DNA from: Roseateles noduli
GTDB lineage: Bacteria; Pseudomonadota; Gammaproteobacteria; Burkholderiales; Burkholderiaceae_C
NCBI GenBank assembly: GCA_002205125.1
Contig: NIOE01000013.1
Span: forward strand, 186,001-250,000
DNA: 64,000 bases
Reading direction: 5' to 3'
The position numbers were made by a program, and so were the translations under genes. A model generated the notes under the pieces. That model ran no database searches. It saw only the letters and a list, made by a program, of their open reading frames with translations, and was not told the DNA's origin. Shown here one piece after another: positions 63,541 through 64,000 of the stretch. Positions within the stretch are counted from its first letter, which is position 1; each line of letters starts with the position of its first letter.

Positions 63541-64000
63541 ATGGCCACCCAAGAGGCCCGCGGCGCCATCAGCGCCAGCACCATCCAGCGGCTGTACCGC
63601 GCCTTCATGGGCGCGCGCGCGGCGCTCGGCCTGGCGCTGCTCGCCACGCAGTCGCTCGCAGGCCTGATGGGCGCGCGGCCCACGGGCTGGGTCGCGCTGC
63701 TGGCGTTGATCTACGGCGTGCAGACGGTGCTTGCGTGGCTGCTGCCGCGCTGGTTCGGCGGCGGCGAAGCGCCGCCCAAGGACCGCGCCGGCCTGAGCGC
63801 GCGGCAGTTCCTGGTCAGCATCGGCGCCGACCTGATCCTGTTCACGGGCCTGCAGCTGCAGGACCCGGGCGGGCCTTACGGCGCCCTGTTCTTCATGCCG
63901 GCACTGATGGCCGGCGCCCTGCTGCCTCGCCTGCGGGCGCTGGGCTGCGCGGCGCTGCCGAGCCTGGTGCTGCTGATGCTCTCGGGCTGGGCCGTGCTGA
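63541..64000 (+). CDS. pilS: PilS-like sensor histidine kinase, N-terminal part (runs off the window)
   Basis: The frame is open from ATG 63541 to the window end (153 codons). The visible protein is hydrophobic with several helices (ALGLALLATQSLAGLMG, GWVALLALIYGVQTVLAWLLP, PYGALFFMPALMAGALLP). It starts IQRLYRAFMGARAAL, like the sensor region of PilS. No kinase domain is inside the window. Identity rests on this pattern and on the ypjD-PP0621-pilS gene order; PilS with PilR controls pilin transcription. Confidence 0.7.
   Translation, partial: MATQEARGAISASTIQRLYRAFMGARAALGLALLATQSLAGLMGARPTGWVALLALIYGVQTVLAWLLPRWFGGGEAPPKDRAGLSARQFLVSIGADLILFTGLQLQDPGGPYGALFFMPALMAGALLPRLRALGCAALPSLVLLMLSGWAVL

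Overview
The window is a GC-rich, gene-dense stretch of core chromosome from a Gram-negative bacterium. It is most likely a betaproteobacterium of the order Burkholderiales, near the Roseateles/Mitsuaria/Rubrivivax/Leptothrix group. That assignment is inferred from protein flavour and gene order: mlaFEDACB, zwf-hexR opposite tal-pgi, pilBCD-coaE-zapD-yacG, rplU-rpmA-obgE-proB, hemA-prfA-prmC-grxD-ubiX, and ffh-ypjD-PP0621-pilS. No phage, plasmid backbone, CRISPR array or rRNA operon is visible.

Layout: (1) 1-1820: the 3' part of a dGTPase-like gene, then a REP-associated tyrosine transposase bounded by a perfect 14-bp inverted repeat. (2) 1944-8271: gltBD (glutamate synthase), closed by two terminators facing opposite strands. 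(3) 8426-15579, minus: type IV pilus operon pilE-fimT/U-pilV-pilW-pilX-pilY1. (4) 15851-20182: mlaFEDACB, the outer-membrane lipid-asymmetry transport system, with an atypical MlaA. (5) 20252-26034: hexR and zwf opposite tal, pgi and a HAD phosphatase. (6) 26074-31831, minus: pilB-pilC-pilD-coaE-zapD-yacG. (7) 32175-33277, minus: tRNA-Pro and a polyprenyl diphosphate synthase gene. (8) 33595-36839: rplU-rpmA-obgE-proB. (9) 36937-43099: rppH, proS, a DUF418 membrane protein, a lytic transglycosylase, ubiX, grxD and an unknown outer-membrane protein. (10) 43306-49933: prmC-prfA-hemA, a small membrane protein, miaB, a secreted protein of unknown function and an L,D-transpeptidase-like protein. 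(11) 50112-57466: a LysR regulator facing a tripartite RND efflux operon. (12) 57737-59191: a modular secreted pectate lyase. (13) 59345-64000: tRNA-Met, ftsY, ffh, ypjD, a PP0621-family gene and the start of a pilS-like sensor kinase.

How the genes fit together: type IV pilus functions sit at three places (pilins and tip adhesin; assembly ATPase, platform protein and prepilin peptidase; the probable sensor PilS at the right edge). The SRP targeting pair FtsY/Ffh is adjacent and convergent. Central sugar metabolism is arranged around a divergent region holding a HexR-like palindrome. The RND pump, pectate lyase and pili suit a surface- or plant-associated lifestyle, but that is inference.

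I found no convincing wholly new multi-gene system. The most notable oddities are an MlaA homologue with no lipobox and a roughly 100-residue Ala/Gln/Glu-rich spacer, the AT-hook-tailed transposase element overlapping a stop codon, a terminator-like hairpin in the rplU leader, a histidine-rich RppH tail, and paired palindromes upstream of the pectate lyase.
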